Source: Dehalococcoidia bacterium (lineage in GTDB: Bacteria; Chloroflexota; Dehalococcoidia; Dehalococcoidales; CSSed11-197). Taken from it: 6,088 nt of DNA. A model generated the notes under the pieces. That model did no database searches. It was not told the DNA's origin and saw only the letters and a program-made list of their open reading frames with translations. The stretch lies in the NCBI GenBank assembly GCA_003563865.1, contig PWTP01000111.1:1-6088 (forward strand). The letters run 5' to 3'. The position numbers and the translations under genes were made by a program. Shown one piece after another: positions 1-6,088 of the stretch; position 1 is the stretch's first letter, and every line of letters begins with the position of its first letter.

Positions 1-252
1 AATGTTGTTCGTTACCGGCTTAACGGAAGCCGTTGTATATATTGTGGTTTGTGTGTGGAAGCGTGTAATTTTGATGCACTATATATGGGGCGGGGCTATG
101 AAAGGGCTTATTATCAATTGAAAGAAACCTTTCTGGAAAAAGAAGACTTGCTTGTAAATGCTGTTATTAAACCAAGCGCTTTCAGCTACCCTGATTTAGA
201 AGAGACTTTACCGGTTCAAACGTTATTGATAGAAGGGAAAATCGAGGCTTAA
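1..252 (+). CDS. nuoI: NADH-quinone oxidoreductase subunit I, C-terminal part (5' end outside window)
   Basis: This is the 3' end of the ferredoxin-like subunit that carries clusters N6a and N6b and passes electrons toward the quinone site of complex I on the cytoplasmic side. The frame is open from base 1 and gives 83 visible residues. Visible residues 12-22 read CIYCGLCVEAC, a CxxCxxCxxxC [4Fe-4S] motif, corresponding to the second ferredoxin motif of NuoI. The tail after it (ERAYYQLKETFLEKEDLL) resembles the family's C-terminal helix. The first cluster motif and the start lie upstream of the window. The residue after the last cysteine is Asn (visible residue 23, codon AAT at 67-69) rather than the usual Pro. 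The TTG at 49-51 falls inside the motif, so it is not a start. nuoJ begins 2 nt after the TAA, in canonical order. Identification is firm from motif plus context. Confidence 0.95.
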   Translation, partial: NVVRYRLNGSRCIYCGLCVEACNFDALYMGRGYERAYYQLKETFLEKEDLLVNAVIKPSAFSYPDLEETLPVQTLLIEGKIEA

Positions 253-254
253 GA

Positions 255-746
255 ATGGGATTACAAATTGCATTCTGGTTGCTGTCGGCCATCATCGTAG
301 GCTCTGCTTTAGGCGTTGTATGGCAAATTAATCTGTTTCGTGCAGCAATTTTATTGATAGTTTGCTTTCTGGCTACTGCGGGCATTTTCGTAATCTTGAG
401 TGCTGACTTCATAGCCGCCGCTCAGGTCATAATCAACGTTGGTGCTGTAGCCATTCTTATTATTCTGTCAATAATGCTTACCCGGGAAGTAACCCGTGGC
501 AGCCCTTCAAATAGAATGGGGTTACCGGCGTTTATTCTTGTTGGTGTTTTTGCAGTCTGTGTAATATTTGGCGTAATAACCACTACGTGGTCAGTTTCGA
601 AGGTACCTCCAACAGAGCCAACTACAGCTGCTCTGGCAAATCTTTTACTGGACGGTTCTGGGTTTGTATTTGTTATTCAACTGTCTGCAATAATGCTTAT
701 TTCAATTATTATTGGAGCGATAGTGCTGTTAAAGGAGAAGGAATAA
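255..746 (+). CDS. nuoJ: NADH-quinone oxidoreductase subunit J
   Basis: Small integral membrane subunit (ND6/NdhG family) located between the quinone-binding NuoH region and the NuoK/N pumps. The family's TM3 carries a pi-bulge thought to take part in coupling. The protein is 163 aa, a little short against about 184 in E. coli, with five apparent membrane segments near residues 4-22, 30-50, 53-75, 90-111 and 137-158. The TM2-TM3 signature is present around residues 47-75 (LSADFIAAAQVI, then VGAVAIL), which is the most conserved part of the family. Asn61 (AAC, 435-437) replaces the Tyr that normally precedes the (A/V)GA triplet. The ATG at 255 follows a GAGG at 244-247 inside the end of nuoI, with 7 nt spacing. 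The gap to nuoI is 2 nt and to nuoK 1 nt, so co-translation is likely. The call rests on the TM3 signature, size and position between nuoI and nuoK. Confidence 0.95.
   Translation: MGLQIAFWLLSAIIVGSALGVVWQINLFRAAILLIVCFLATAGIFVILSADFIAAAQVIINVGAVAILIILSIMLTREVTRGSPSNRMGLPAFILVGVFAVCVIFGVITTTWSVSKVPPTEPTTAALANLLLDGSGFVFVIQLSAIMLISIIIGAIVLLKEKE
731..742 (+). promoter_or_regulatory. Ribosome binding site for nuoK
   Basis: A purine-rich AAAGGAGAAGGA lies inside the last codons of nuoJ, with its AAAGGAG core ending 10 nt before the nuoK ATG at 748. It supports that start and indicates that nuoK has its own strong initiation signal even though it begins only 1 nt after the nuoJ stop. Confidence 0.75.
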
Positions 747-747
747 A

Positions 748-1059
748 ATGGCACCGGGGCTTGAACACTATTTAATACTTTCCGCTGTACTTTTTTCTAT
801 TGGCCTTTTTGGGACTGTAGTAAAAAGAAGTGCCGTACTAATTCTTATATGTATTGAAATAATGCTTGCTGCGGTAAACATAGCCCTGGTTGCCTTTTCC
901 AGATTCATCACACCGGTTGAACTCACCGGCCAGCTTTTTGCTATTTTCGTTATAGTGGTGGCTGCTGCTGAAGTAGCCATCGGACTGGCTATTATCCTTG
1001 CTCTTTACCGGCAGCGCCACACTATAGATACTAAAAAAATTGATTTACTTAAATGGTAA
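748..1059 (+). CDS. nuoK: NADH-quinone oxidoreductase subunit K
   Basis: Small membrane subunit (ND4L/NdhE family) that lies next to NuoJ and NuoN and carries two buried glutamates of the central hydrophilic axis. It is 103 aa, the usual family length (about 100), with three membrane segments near residues 5-24, 29-49 and 62-86. Both expected acidic residues are present: Glu37 in TM2 (CIEIMLAAVN, E. coli E36) and Glu75 in TM3 (AAAEVAIGLAI, E. coli E72). The cytoplasmic loop keeps two basic residues (Lys26-Arg27), matching the E. coli Arg25/Arg26 pair. The GQLFAIFVIVVAAAE stretch is the family signature. Ser28 and Ala41 replace the Asn residues often seen in the RRN and MLNAVN motifs; both look tolerable. 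A strong ribosome site lies just upstream, and nuoL starts 3 nt after the stop. Confidence 0.97.
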   Translation: MAPGLEHYLILSAVLFSIGLFGTVVKRSAVLILICIEIMLAAVNIALVAFSRFITPVELTGQLFAIFVIVVAAAEVAIGLAIILALYRQRHTIDTKKIDLLKW

Positions 1060-1062
1060 AAG

Positions 1063-2946
1063 ATGAGTAATATACCTGAAATATTGATCTGGTTAATCCC
1101 GGGATTGCCACTGGTATCCTTCGGACTGCTCTTGCTTGTGGTCCGCCTGTTTAGAAACCGTTCTGTATGGAACGGCTATGTGGCTATTATGGCTACAGCG
1201 GCATCGTTCTGCCTTTCAATTTGGGTTCTTTTTAATATAATCAAATCTTCTGAAATATTGTTAATACCCGGTTTTGACTGGCTCACTTTGGGCAATGTAA
1301 TCAATGTAAAAATTGGCCTGATTGTTGACCCGCTGACAGCCATAATGCTTGTGGTGGTTACATCGGTAAGTCTGCTTGTTCAAATTTATTCTTTGGGGTA
1401 CATGCACGGTTCTAAAAGCTTTAACCGCTATTATGCCTTTATTTCGCTGTTCACCATGGCAATGCTTGGCCTGGTTATGGCAGATAACCTGCTTGTCATG
1501 TTTATGTGCTGGGAAATTGTTGGTTTTTGTTCTTACCAGCTTATCGGGTTCTGGTTTCACCGCCAGCCGGCAGCCAGGGCCGCCAGGAAAGCTTTTTTTA
1601 TTACCCGTATTGGAGACTTTGGTTTCCTGGCGGCTATCATACTTATTTTCAGCTCAACAGGTACTTTAAATGTTATGGAAATCCACTCCATGGCAGCTGC
1701 GGGGCTTGTATCGGGAACCATCATAACATGGGCTACTCTGGGAATATTCATGGGGGCTATGGGTAAGTCGTCCCAATTCCCCCTACATACCTGGCTGCCG
1801 GATGCAATGGAAGGGCCTACACCTGTCAGTGCCCTCATACATGCAGCTACCATGGTAGCTGCCGGTGTATTCCTTGTAGCACGTATGTATCCACTATTTG
1901 AACATTCTCAAACCACGCTTGCCACTGTGGCCATAATCGGTGGCATAACGGCCTTATTTGCCGGCACCATTGCGCTGGTAATGAACGATATTAAAAAGGT
2001 GCTAGCTTATTCAACCATAAGCCAGCTGGGTTATATGATGCTGGGATTGGGATTGGGTGGCGTTGCTGTCGGCATATTTCATCTTTTTACCCATGCCTTT
2101 TTTAAAGCTCTTTTGTTCATGGGTGCCGGTTCAATTAACCATTCGACAGGAACCTTTGACATGCGCAAAATGGGCGGGCTTGCCCGTCTCATGCCGTGGA
2201 CATTCGCTACATTTATTATCGGCTCACTCAGCCTGGCAGGTATATGGCCGATGGCAGGATTTTTCAGCAAGGAAGAAATATTGGCAAGTGCCATGGCTAA
2301 CCAGCCTGTACTGTTTGTACTTGCTCTGGCCACTGCATTTATGACGGCATTTTACATGTTCAGAGTGGTATTTATGACATTTACAGGCCGGTGTAAAAGC
2401 CCGGTAAAACCTCACGAATCCGGCCGGATAATGGTAATCCCTATGGTCGTCCTTGCTGTTCTTGCCATATGTGCAGGCTGGTTCAACGCTACCGGGGGTT
2501 TTTCTGGTTTGCTTGTCAGTGACAAGGCCCATGGATGGCTTTATGGCATATTCGGCATACTCAGCCATCCCCTGGCATGGATATCACTTTTGGTGGCCTC
2601 CGGTGGGATACTGCTTGCCTGGGCCATGTACTATAAACGCTGGATTTCTCCTTTAAAAGTGTCATCAAGGTTCTGGGCACCTTACGTTATTTTCAGCCAC
2701 AAATACTGGATTGATGAATTATATGAAAAATATATTGGCCAAAAGCTGTTAAATTCGGGGCTTTTCAATCTGTTTAACCGGTTTGATTCAATAGTAATTG
2801 ACGGTGTGGTTAACGATATAGCAAATCTTAACTTAAGTTCAGGCAAGATAATACGACGGGTACAAAGCGGCAACCTCCAACTTTATGCCCTTTTTTTCCT
2901 CCTTGGAGTAGCCGTTATTTCAATTCTGGCGATGCTGGCTCGTTAA
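1063..2946 (+). CDS. nuoL: NADH-quinone oxidoreductase subunit L (distal antiporter-like proton pump)
   Basis: Largest membrane subunit (ND5/Mrp antiporter-like family), at the far end of the membrane arm, and one of the proton-pumping channels. It is 627 aa against 613 in E. coli, so full length. Key charged residues are in place: Glu151 in TM5 (WEIVGFCSYQLIGFW; E. coli E144), Lys235 in TM7 (GAMGKSSQFPLHTWLPDA; K229), His260 in TM8 (SALIHAATMVAAG; H254), Lys311/312 (NDIKKVLAYST), His340 and His344 (FHLFTHAFFKALLF), and Lys403-Glu404 in TM12 (GFFSKEEIL; E. coli has Lys-Asp). The C-terminal 130 residues contain the KYWIDELYEKY motif, then an amphipathic stretch to about residue 600 and a final TM near 607-625. 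This matches the long lateral helix and its TM anchor, features typical of NuoL. The ATG at 1063 lacks a clear Shine-Dalgarno, but lies 3 nt after the nuoK stop, so translational coupling is likely. Confidence 0.97.
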   Translation: MSNIPEILIWLIPGLPLVSFGLLLLVVRLFRNRSVWNGYVAIMATAASFCLSIWVLFNIIKSSEILLIPGFDWLTLGNVINVKIGLIVDPLTAIMLVVVTSVSLLVQIYSLGYMHGSKSFNRYYAFISLFTMAMLGLVMADNLLVMFMCWEIVGFCSYQLIGFWFHRQPAARAARKAFFITRIGDFGFLAAIILIFSSTGTLNVMEIHSMAAAGLVSGTIITWATLGIFMGAMGKSSQFPLHTWLPDAMEGPTPVSALIHAATMVAAGVFLVARMYPLFEHSQTTLATVAIIGGITALFAGTIALVMNDIKKVLAYSTISQLGYMMLGLGLGGVAVGIFHLFTHAFFKALLFMGAGSINHSTGTFDMRKMGGLARLMPWTFATFIIGSLSLAGIWPMAGFFSKEEILASAMANQPVLFVLALATAFMTAFYMFRVVFMTFTGRCKSPVKPHESGRIMVIPMVVLAVLAICAGWFNATGGFSGLLVSDKAHGWLYGIFGILSHPLAWISLLVASGGILLAWAMYYKRWISPLKVSSRFWAPYVIFSHKYWIDELYEKYIGQKLLNSGLFNLFNRFDSIVIDGVVNDIANLNLSSGKIIRRVQSGNLQLYALFFLLGVAVISILAMLAR

Positions 2947-2956
2947 AGGGAGGGGG
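2947..2956 (+). promoter_or_regulatory. Ribosome binding site for nuoM
   Basis: The 15-nt gap between nuoL and nuoM is almost entirely a G-rich Shine-Dalgarno (AGGGAGGGGG). GGGAGG at 2948-2953 sits 8 nt before the ATG at 2962. It is the strongest ribosome site in the window and fixes the nuoM start. This is also the widest gap between genes in the operon. Confidence 0.8.
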
Positions 2957-2961
2957 CTAAT

Positions 2962-4440
2962 ATGGGTATACTTTCAATAATTCTGTTTATGCCGGTAATT
3001 GGAGCTTTACTGATAGTTCTGATTCCGGCCTCAAACGTGCGTTTAACCAAATACACAGCTTTTGTTTTTACGTTGATTCCTCTTATGCTGTCACTATATC
3101 TGTTTGGCAGCTATGACCGTATGTCAGGAGGTTTTCAGTTTGAAGAGTTTGCCCAATGGATTCCGGCAATAAATGCCAATTACCACATCGGGGTAGATGG
3201 CCTCAGCCTGTCCTTGGTCTTATTAACCACATTACTAAGCTTCATTTCCGTTCTTGTTTCGTGGAAAACAAGTTTTCGTCCGCGTGCTTTCTTTGCCTGG
3301 TTGTTATTACTTGAAACAAGTATTCTTGGGGTTTTTGTCTCTCTTGACCTGCTGCTGTTTTTTATTTTCTGGGAAATCGAACTTATACCAATGTATTTCC
3401 TGATTGCCCTGTGGGGAAGTGGCCGCAGAGAATACTCAGCCATCAAGTATGTACTTTACACCCTTTTTGGCGGCGCCTTTATGCTGGCCGGAATTTTAAG
3501 CCTTTATTTTACAGCCGGTACCTTTAGTGTAGTCGAACTTTACCAGACTGATTTTAGTCTACTGGCCCAGGCCCTTCCGTTAGCCGCAACTTTTTTCCTG
3601 TTTTTTATTGGTTTTGCAGTTAAGCTGCCGGTTTTTCCTTTTCATACCTGGTTGCCGGATGCCCACACAGATGCACCTACCGCAGCCAGTATCATGCTGG
3701 CCGGGTCGCTTATCAAAATGGGTGGTTACGGCATGTTCCGGATATGTCTGGGGTTATTCCCGGATGAAGCTCAACATTATGCACCGCTGATATTAGCATT
3801 GGCCGTGGTTAATATTGTGTATGGAGGTGCGATTACCTTAAAACAAACTGATATAAAGCGGCTTATTGCTTATTCCAGCGTAAGCCACATGGGTTTTGTA
3901 TTACTGGGCTTATTTGCTTTAAGCGAGCTAAGCCTTTTGGGAGCCAGCTTGCAATTGATCAGCCATGGCCTTATAACCGGGCTTTTGTTTGCTGTTACCG
4001 GTATTCTTATACATAATACCCATGAACGCCACATCAAAAAATTGGGCGGCCTTGCCCGGCAGGTGCCTGTACTTACAGCTATTTTTGTTGTTGGCGGTGT
4101 GGGTGCGATGGCTGTGCCCGGTACCAGTGGTTTTATTGCCGAGGTTACCGTATTTTTGGGAGCATTTTCAACAAGCGTAGTCAGCAGTGCACCGGTGTTC
4201 ACGCTGATTTCACTTACCGGCATCCTACTGGCTGCTGCCTACATATTAACCACCCTGCTCAAGGTTTTCTTTGGCCCGCCAAAGCCAACTTTTGACCATG
4301 TTCACGATGTAACATTGATGGAAAAGATATATTGCGGGGTTTTAGTAGTTTGCATTTTTGCCATTGGCCTTTATCCGAAACTAATAATAGACATTCTTGA
4401 ACCGGTAGTTGCTTCTATGGCCTTGCTGTGGGGAGGTTAA
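2962..4440 (+). CDS. nuoM: NADH-quinone oxidoreductase subunit M (antiporter-like proton pump)
   Basis: Middle antiporter-like subunit (ND4 family) of the membrane arm, placed between NuoN and NuoL in the assembled complex. It is 492 aa against 509 in E. coli, with about 14 hydrophobic segments. The proton-channel residues are present: Glu138 in TM5 (FIFWEIELIPMY; E. coli E144), Lys221 in TM7 (AVKLPVFPFHTWLPDAH; K234), Lys252 in TM8 (LAGSLIKMGGYGMFR; K265), His309 (YSSVSHMGF; H322), His335 (LISHGL; H348) and Glu394 in TM12 (GTSGFIAEVTVF; E. coli E407). The Glu in TM12, where NuoL and NuoN carry Lys, is diagnostic for NuoM rather than its paralogues. The start is set by the strong ribosome site just upstream. 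Its last codons include the nuoN ribosome site. No unusual residue was seen. Confidence 0.97.
   Translation: MGILSIILFMPVIGALLIVLIPASNVRLTKYTAFVFTLIPLMLSLYLFGSYDRMSGGFQFEEFAQWIPAINANYHIGVDGLSLSLVLLTTLLSFISVLVSWKTSFRPRAFFAWLLLLETSILGVFVSLDLLLFFIFWEIELIPMYFLIALWGSGRREYSAIKYVLYTLFGGAFMLAGILSLYFTAGTFSVVELYQTDFSLLAQALPLAATFFLFFIGFAVKLPVFPFHTWLPDAHTDAPTAASIMLAGSLIKMGGYGMFRICLGLFPDEAQHYAPLILALAVVNIVYGGAITLKQTDIKRLIAYSSVSHMGFVLLGLFALSELSLLGASLQLISHGLITGLLFAVTGILIHNTHERHIKKLGGLARQVPVLTAIFVVGGVGAMAVPGTSGFIAEVTVFLGAFSTSVVSSAPVFTLISLTGILLAAAYILTTLLKVFFGPPKPTFDHVHDVTLMEKIYCGVLVVCIFAIGLYPKLIIDILEPVVASMALLWGG
4432..4437 (+). promoter_or_regulatory. Ribosome binding site for nuoN, inside the end of nuoM
   Basis: GGAGGT lies in the last two sense codons of nuoM and ends 9 nt before a TTG at 4447-4449. 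No ATG or GTG occurs at a suitable distance, and the TTG opens a frame whose first residues (MNWITIIPEV) match the normal NuoN N-terminus. The site therefore decides for a TTG start of nuoN. Confidence 0.8.
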
Positions 4441-4446
4441 GCTAAT

Positions 4447-5886
4447 TTGAACTGGATTACAATAATACCGGAGGTAATAATTGCCGGCACGGCCCTGGTG
4501 ATTATACTCCTGGATCTTATCAGTCATAAACGTTTTTTGCCTACGACAGTAAGTATTGGAGGTATTGTTGTTGCAGCCATTTTTACTCTTACTGCCGATT
4601 ATTCAACACCGTTAACAATTTTTGGCGGACTGCTAACCATCGATGGCTGGAGCTCATTCTTGCGTATCATACTCCTGGCTGTAACCGCAGGTGTAATACT
4701 GGTCTCCGGTGATTATTATGCCAAACTTAAACACTCGTGGGCAGAATATCATGCGCTTTTACTCTTTGCTTTGACCGGCATGATGCTCATGCCAAGTGCA
4801 GGGGATCTCATTTCAGCTTTTATCACAATCGAAGTAGCCATAATTCCACTCTTTATAATGGCAGGCCTGTTAAAGGACAGCCGGTCTTGTGAAGCCTCGC
4901 TTAAGATGATGCTAATAGGCGGCATAGCCTCAGCTATCATGCTTTATGGCATGGCATTCATATTTGGCTCAACGGCCAACACAAATCTGGGAGAAATAAG
5001 CCTGGCTATAAGTTCTATGTCAGAAGTTTCCGGTGGGCTTATGCTGGGTATATTACTGCTTGCTGCCGGCTTCTGTTTTGAGGTTGCTGCCATACCCTTC
5101 CATATGTGGGCACCGGACACCTACGAAGGCTCACCCACCCCCGTGACCCTTTATCTGTCTGCTGCAAGTAAAATTGCCGGGATGGCTATTATTGTTCGTG
5201 TGTTTACCACCGCATTCACCAACCCTCAGTCTCTTAGCGCAGAGTGGGGTATCATTTTTGCTGCCATCAGTGCCTTAACCATGACACTGGGTAATCTGCT
5301 GGCCCTTCAGCAAACAAACATAAAGCGGTTGCTGGCCTATTCAGGTATTGCCCATACAGGATATTTGCTCATAGGTATCGCTGTATTAGGAGTAAGTCAG
5401 GGTCAGGATGGCCAGCCGACTCTGCTATTCTACCTGGCAGCTTTTGCGCTAGCTGAAATTGCCGTTTTTACTCCCGTTATTGTAATAACCAGGTATTTAA
5501 AAAGTGATGAAACAGGCGATTTTGCCGGCCTCGGACAACGCTCACCTCTGATGAGCCTGGTATTAAGCTTAGGCCTTATTTCTCTTATAGGTTTACCGCC
5601 CACAGCCGGCTTCATGGCCAAACTCTATATATTTACCGGTGCTGCAAATAGCGGCTTGCTCTGGTTAGTTATTATTGCTGTTTTGAATACTGTGATTTCT
5701 GCATATTATTATTTGAAAATAATAAAAATAATATGGCTTAAAGAACCGGTTTATACTGAAAAAATCAGTTTGCCTTTATTACCGGGGCTGGTAACTATTT
5801 TGACGGCAACAGGGCTAATTTTGCTGGGCATTGCTCCCTATCTGCTAATTAAGCTGGCTGAGGGCTCTGTAATAATCTTGCCTTAA
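4447..5886 (+). CDS. nuoN: NADH-quinone oxidoreductase subunit N (antiporter-like proton pump, proximal)
   Basis: Third antiporter-like subunit (ND2 family), next to NuoK in the membrane arm. It is 479 aa (E. coli 485) with about 14 membrane segments and a TTG start supported by GGAGGT 9 nt upstream. Family motifs include PFHMWAPDTYEGSPTPVT (217-234), NIKRLLAYSGIAHTGY (291-306) and GLPPTAGFMAKLY (382-394). Glu129 in TM5 (E. coli E133), Lys242 in TM8 (ASKIAG; K247) and Lys392 in TM12 (K395) are present. The TM7 lysine (E. coli K217, usually FK just before the PFH(M/L)W motif) is replaced by Glu212 (GAG, 5080-5082). Another Glu, residue 337 (LAEIAVF), sits in a membrane segment where Asn or a small residue is more usual. 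The frame is intact and well conserved around both sites, so a sequencing error or decay looks unlikely. It is the last gene of the operon. Confidence 0.96.
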   Translation: MNWITIIPEVIIAGTALVIILLDLISHKRFLPTTVSIGGIVVAAIFTLTADYSTPLTIFGGLLTIDGWSSFLRIILLAVTAGVILVSGDYYAKLKHSWAEYHALLLFALTGMMLMPSAGDLISAFITIEVAIIPLFIMAGLLKDSRSCEASLKMMLIGGIASAIMLYGMAFIFGSTANTNLGEISLAISSMSEVSGGLMLGILLLAAGFCFEVAAIPFHMWAPDTYEGSPTPVTLYLSAASKIAGMAIIVRVFTTAFTNPQSLSAEWGIIFAAISALTMTLGNLLALQQTNIKRLLAYSGIAHTGYLLIGIAVLGVSQGQDGQPTLLFYLAAFALAEIAVFTPVIVITRYLKSDETGDFAGLGQRSPLMSLVLSLGLISLIGLPPTAGFMAKLYIFTGAANSGLLWLVIIAVLNTVISAYYYLKIIKIIWLKEPVYTEKISLPLLPGLVTILTATGLILLGIAPYLLIKLAEGSVIILP

Positions 5887-5967
5887 AAGGCTGGCTGAAG
5901 AGCTTATAGATTGTAATATTTGTTTATTTACGAACCAGTCAAAGTTGCTTTACGGTAGACCTTACAC
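5887..5967. other. AT-rich spacer between nuoN and the insertion sequence
   Basis: An 81-nt non-coding stretch with a TA-rich centre (about 5905-5930). No hairpin followed by a T-run is present, so no intrinsic terminator for the nuo operon can be pointed to. No RNA gene, clear promoter or open frame was recognised. Confidence 0.6.
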
Positions 5968-6088
5968 CTAGTGTACTGTCAGGTTATTAACTGAACTAAT
6001 AATAGACTCCGCAGTCTTCTTCCAGTGGAAGGTGCGTCCCTCTTCGTTAAATTTCCGCAGGTAGTCCATAATGGCTGTAACCAGAGCT
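5968..6088 (-). CDS. IS630-type transposase, C-terminal fragment (5' part outside window)
   Basis: Reading the - strand from 6087 gives 39 residues ending at a TAG (5968-5970). The core reads IMDYLRKFNEEGRTF followed by HWKKTAESI. This resembles the C-terminal end of IS630/Tc1-type DDE transposases, where a helix ending in (Y/F)N is followed by a pF-W-kTA-eI motif. The catalytic DDE residues and the start would lie beyond base 6088, so intactness cannot be judged. The gene is convergent with nuoN and separated from it by 81 nt. The family call rests only on this short motif. An unrelated small protein tail is possible but less likely. Confidence 0.7.
   Translation of the reverse strand, partial: ALVTAIMDYLRKFNEEGRTFHWKKTAESIISSVNNLTVH
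5969..6088 (-). mobile_element. Putative IS630-family insertion sequence, transposase-3' end
   Basis: The transposase fragment implies that an insertion element begins near here and extends past the window. IS630 elements insert at TA and duplicate it. A TA at 5969-5970, directly followed by GTGTACTGTCAGG, is the natural candidate for the duplicated target and the terminal repeat. In that case the TA also forms part of the transposase stop codon. The boundary is inferred, because the opposite end is not visible for comparison. Confidence 0.4.

Noticed and set aside
49..51. TTG as the start of a small independent protein at the left edge
   Set aside because: The frame is open upstream to base 1 and the TTG codes a Leu inside the CxxCxxCxxxC motif of NuoI. 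It is an internal codon of a truncated gene.
1261..1560. Antisense open frame of about 99 codons opposite nuoL
   Set aside because: Lies wholly within a well-conserved gene, with no ribosome site or recognisable domain. It is a shadow of the coding strand, as are similar frames opposite nuoL, nuoM and nuoN.
5707..5724. AT-rich inverted repeat TATTATTT / AAATAATA
   Set aside because: It lies inside nuoN over Tyr/Leu/Lys/Ile codons in a membrane segment. Low-complexity codon use explains it.
1063..5886. nuoL/M/N as an Mrp-type Na+/H+ antiporter or a group 4 hydrogenase membrane module
   Set aside because: The I-J-K-L-M-N order, the NuoL-specific C-terminal extension, the NuoM TM12 Glu and the NuoN family motifs fit complex I. 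No Mrp or hydrogenase genes are present.
5889..5940. Possible stem GGCTGG (5889-5894) with CCAGTC (5935-5940) as a nuo terminator
   Set aside because: Only six pairs including a G-U, a loop of 40 nt, and no T-run after it. This does not look like an intrinsic terminator.

Overview
The window holds the distal part of a respiratory complex I (NADH:quinone oxidoreductase, nuo/ndh-1) operon on the + strand. In order these are the 3' end of nuoI, then complete nuoJ, nuoK, nuoL, nuoM and nuoN. Spacing between genes is 1-15 nt, so they almost certainly share one transcript. Only the last ~200 bases differ: a short AT-rich spacer, then the C-terminal end of an IS630-type transposase on the - strand that runs off the window.

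The gene order matches the canonical bacterial 14-subunit order (…I-J-K-L-M-N). Base composition is moderate, with many A/T-ending codons, strong GGAGG-type ribosome sites and one TTG start. This fits a bacterium of mid-40s % GC. The protein style loosely suggests an anaerobe, possibly Chloroflexota (Dehalococcoidia), but that assignment is an impression, not a demonstration. The electron-input genes (nuoE/F/G) are not in view, so the electron donor (NADH, ferredoxin, hydrogenase or formate) cannot be read here.

Layout: 1-252 nuoI 3' end (peripheral-arm two-[4Fe-4S] subunit); 255-1059 nuoJ and nuoK (small membrane subunits beside the quinone module and E-channel); 1063-5886 nuoL, nuoM and nuoN (three antiporter-like proton-pumping subunits); 5887-5967 spacer with no recognisable gene or strong terminator; 5968-6088 end of an insertion sequence convergent with the operon. 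Together NuoJ-N build nearly all of the membrane arm except NuoA and NuoH. Redox energy released along the NuoI clusters is passed through the NuoJ/K region to the N, M and L pump modules.

No new system is visible. The points worth a second look are substitutions at positions normally near-invariant in complex I. NuoN has Glu212 where the TM7 pump lysine is expected. NuoJ has Asn61 where the TM3 tyrosine is expected. NuoI has Asn after the last cluster cysteine instead of Pro. NuoL and NuoM keep their key charged residues.
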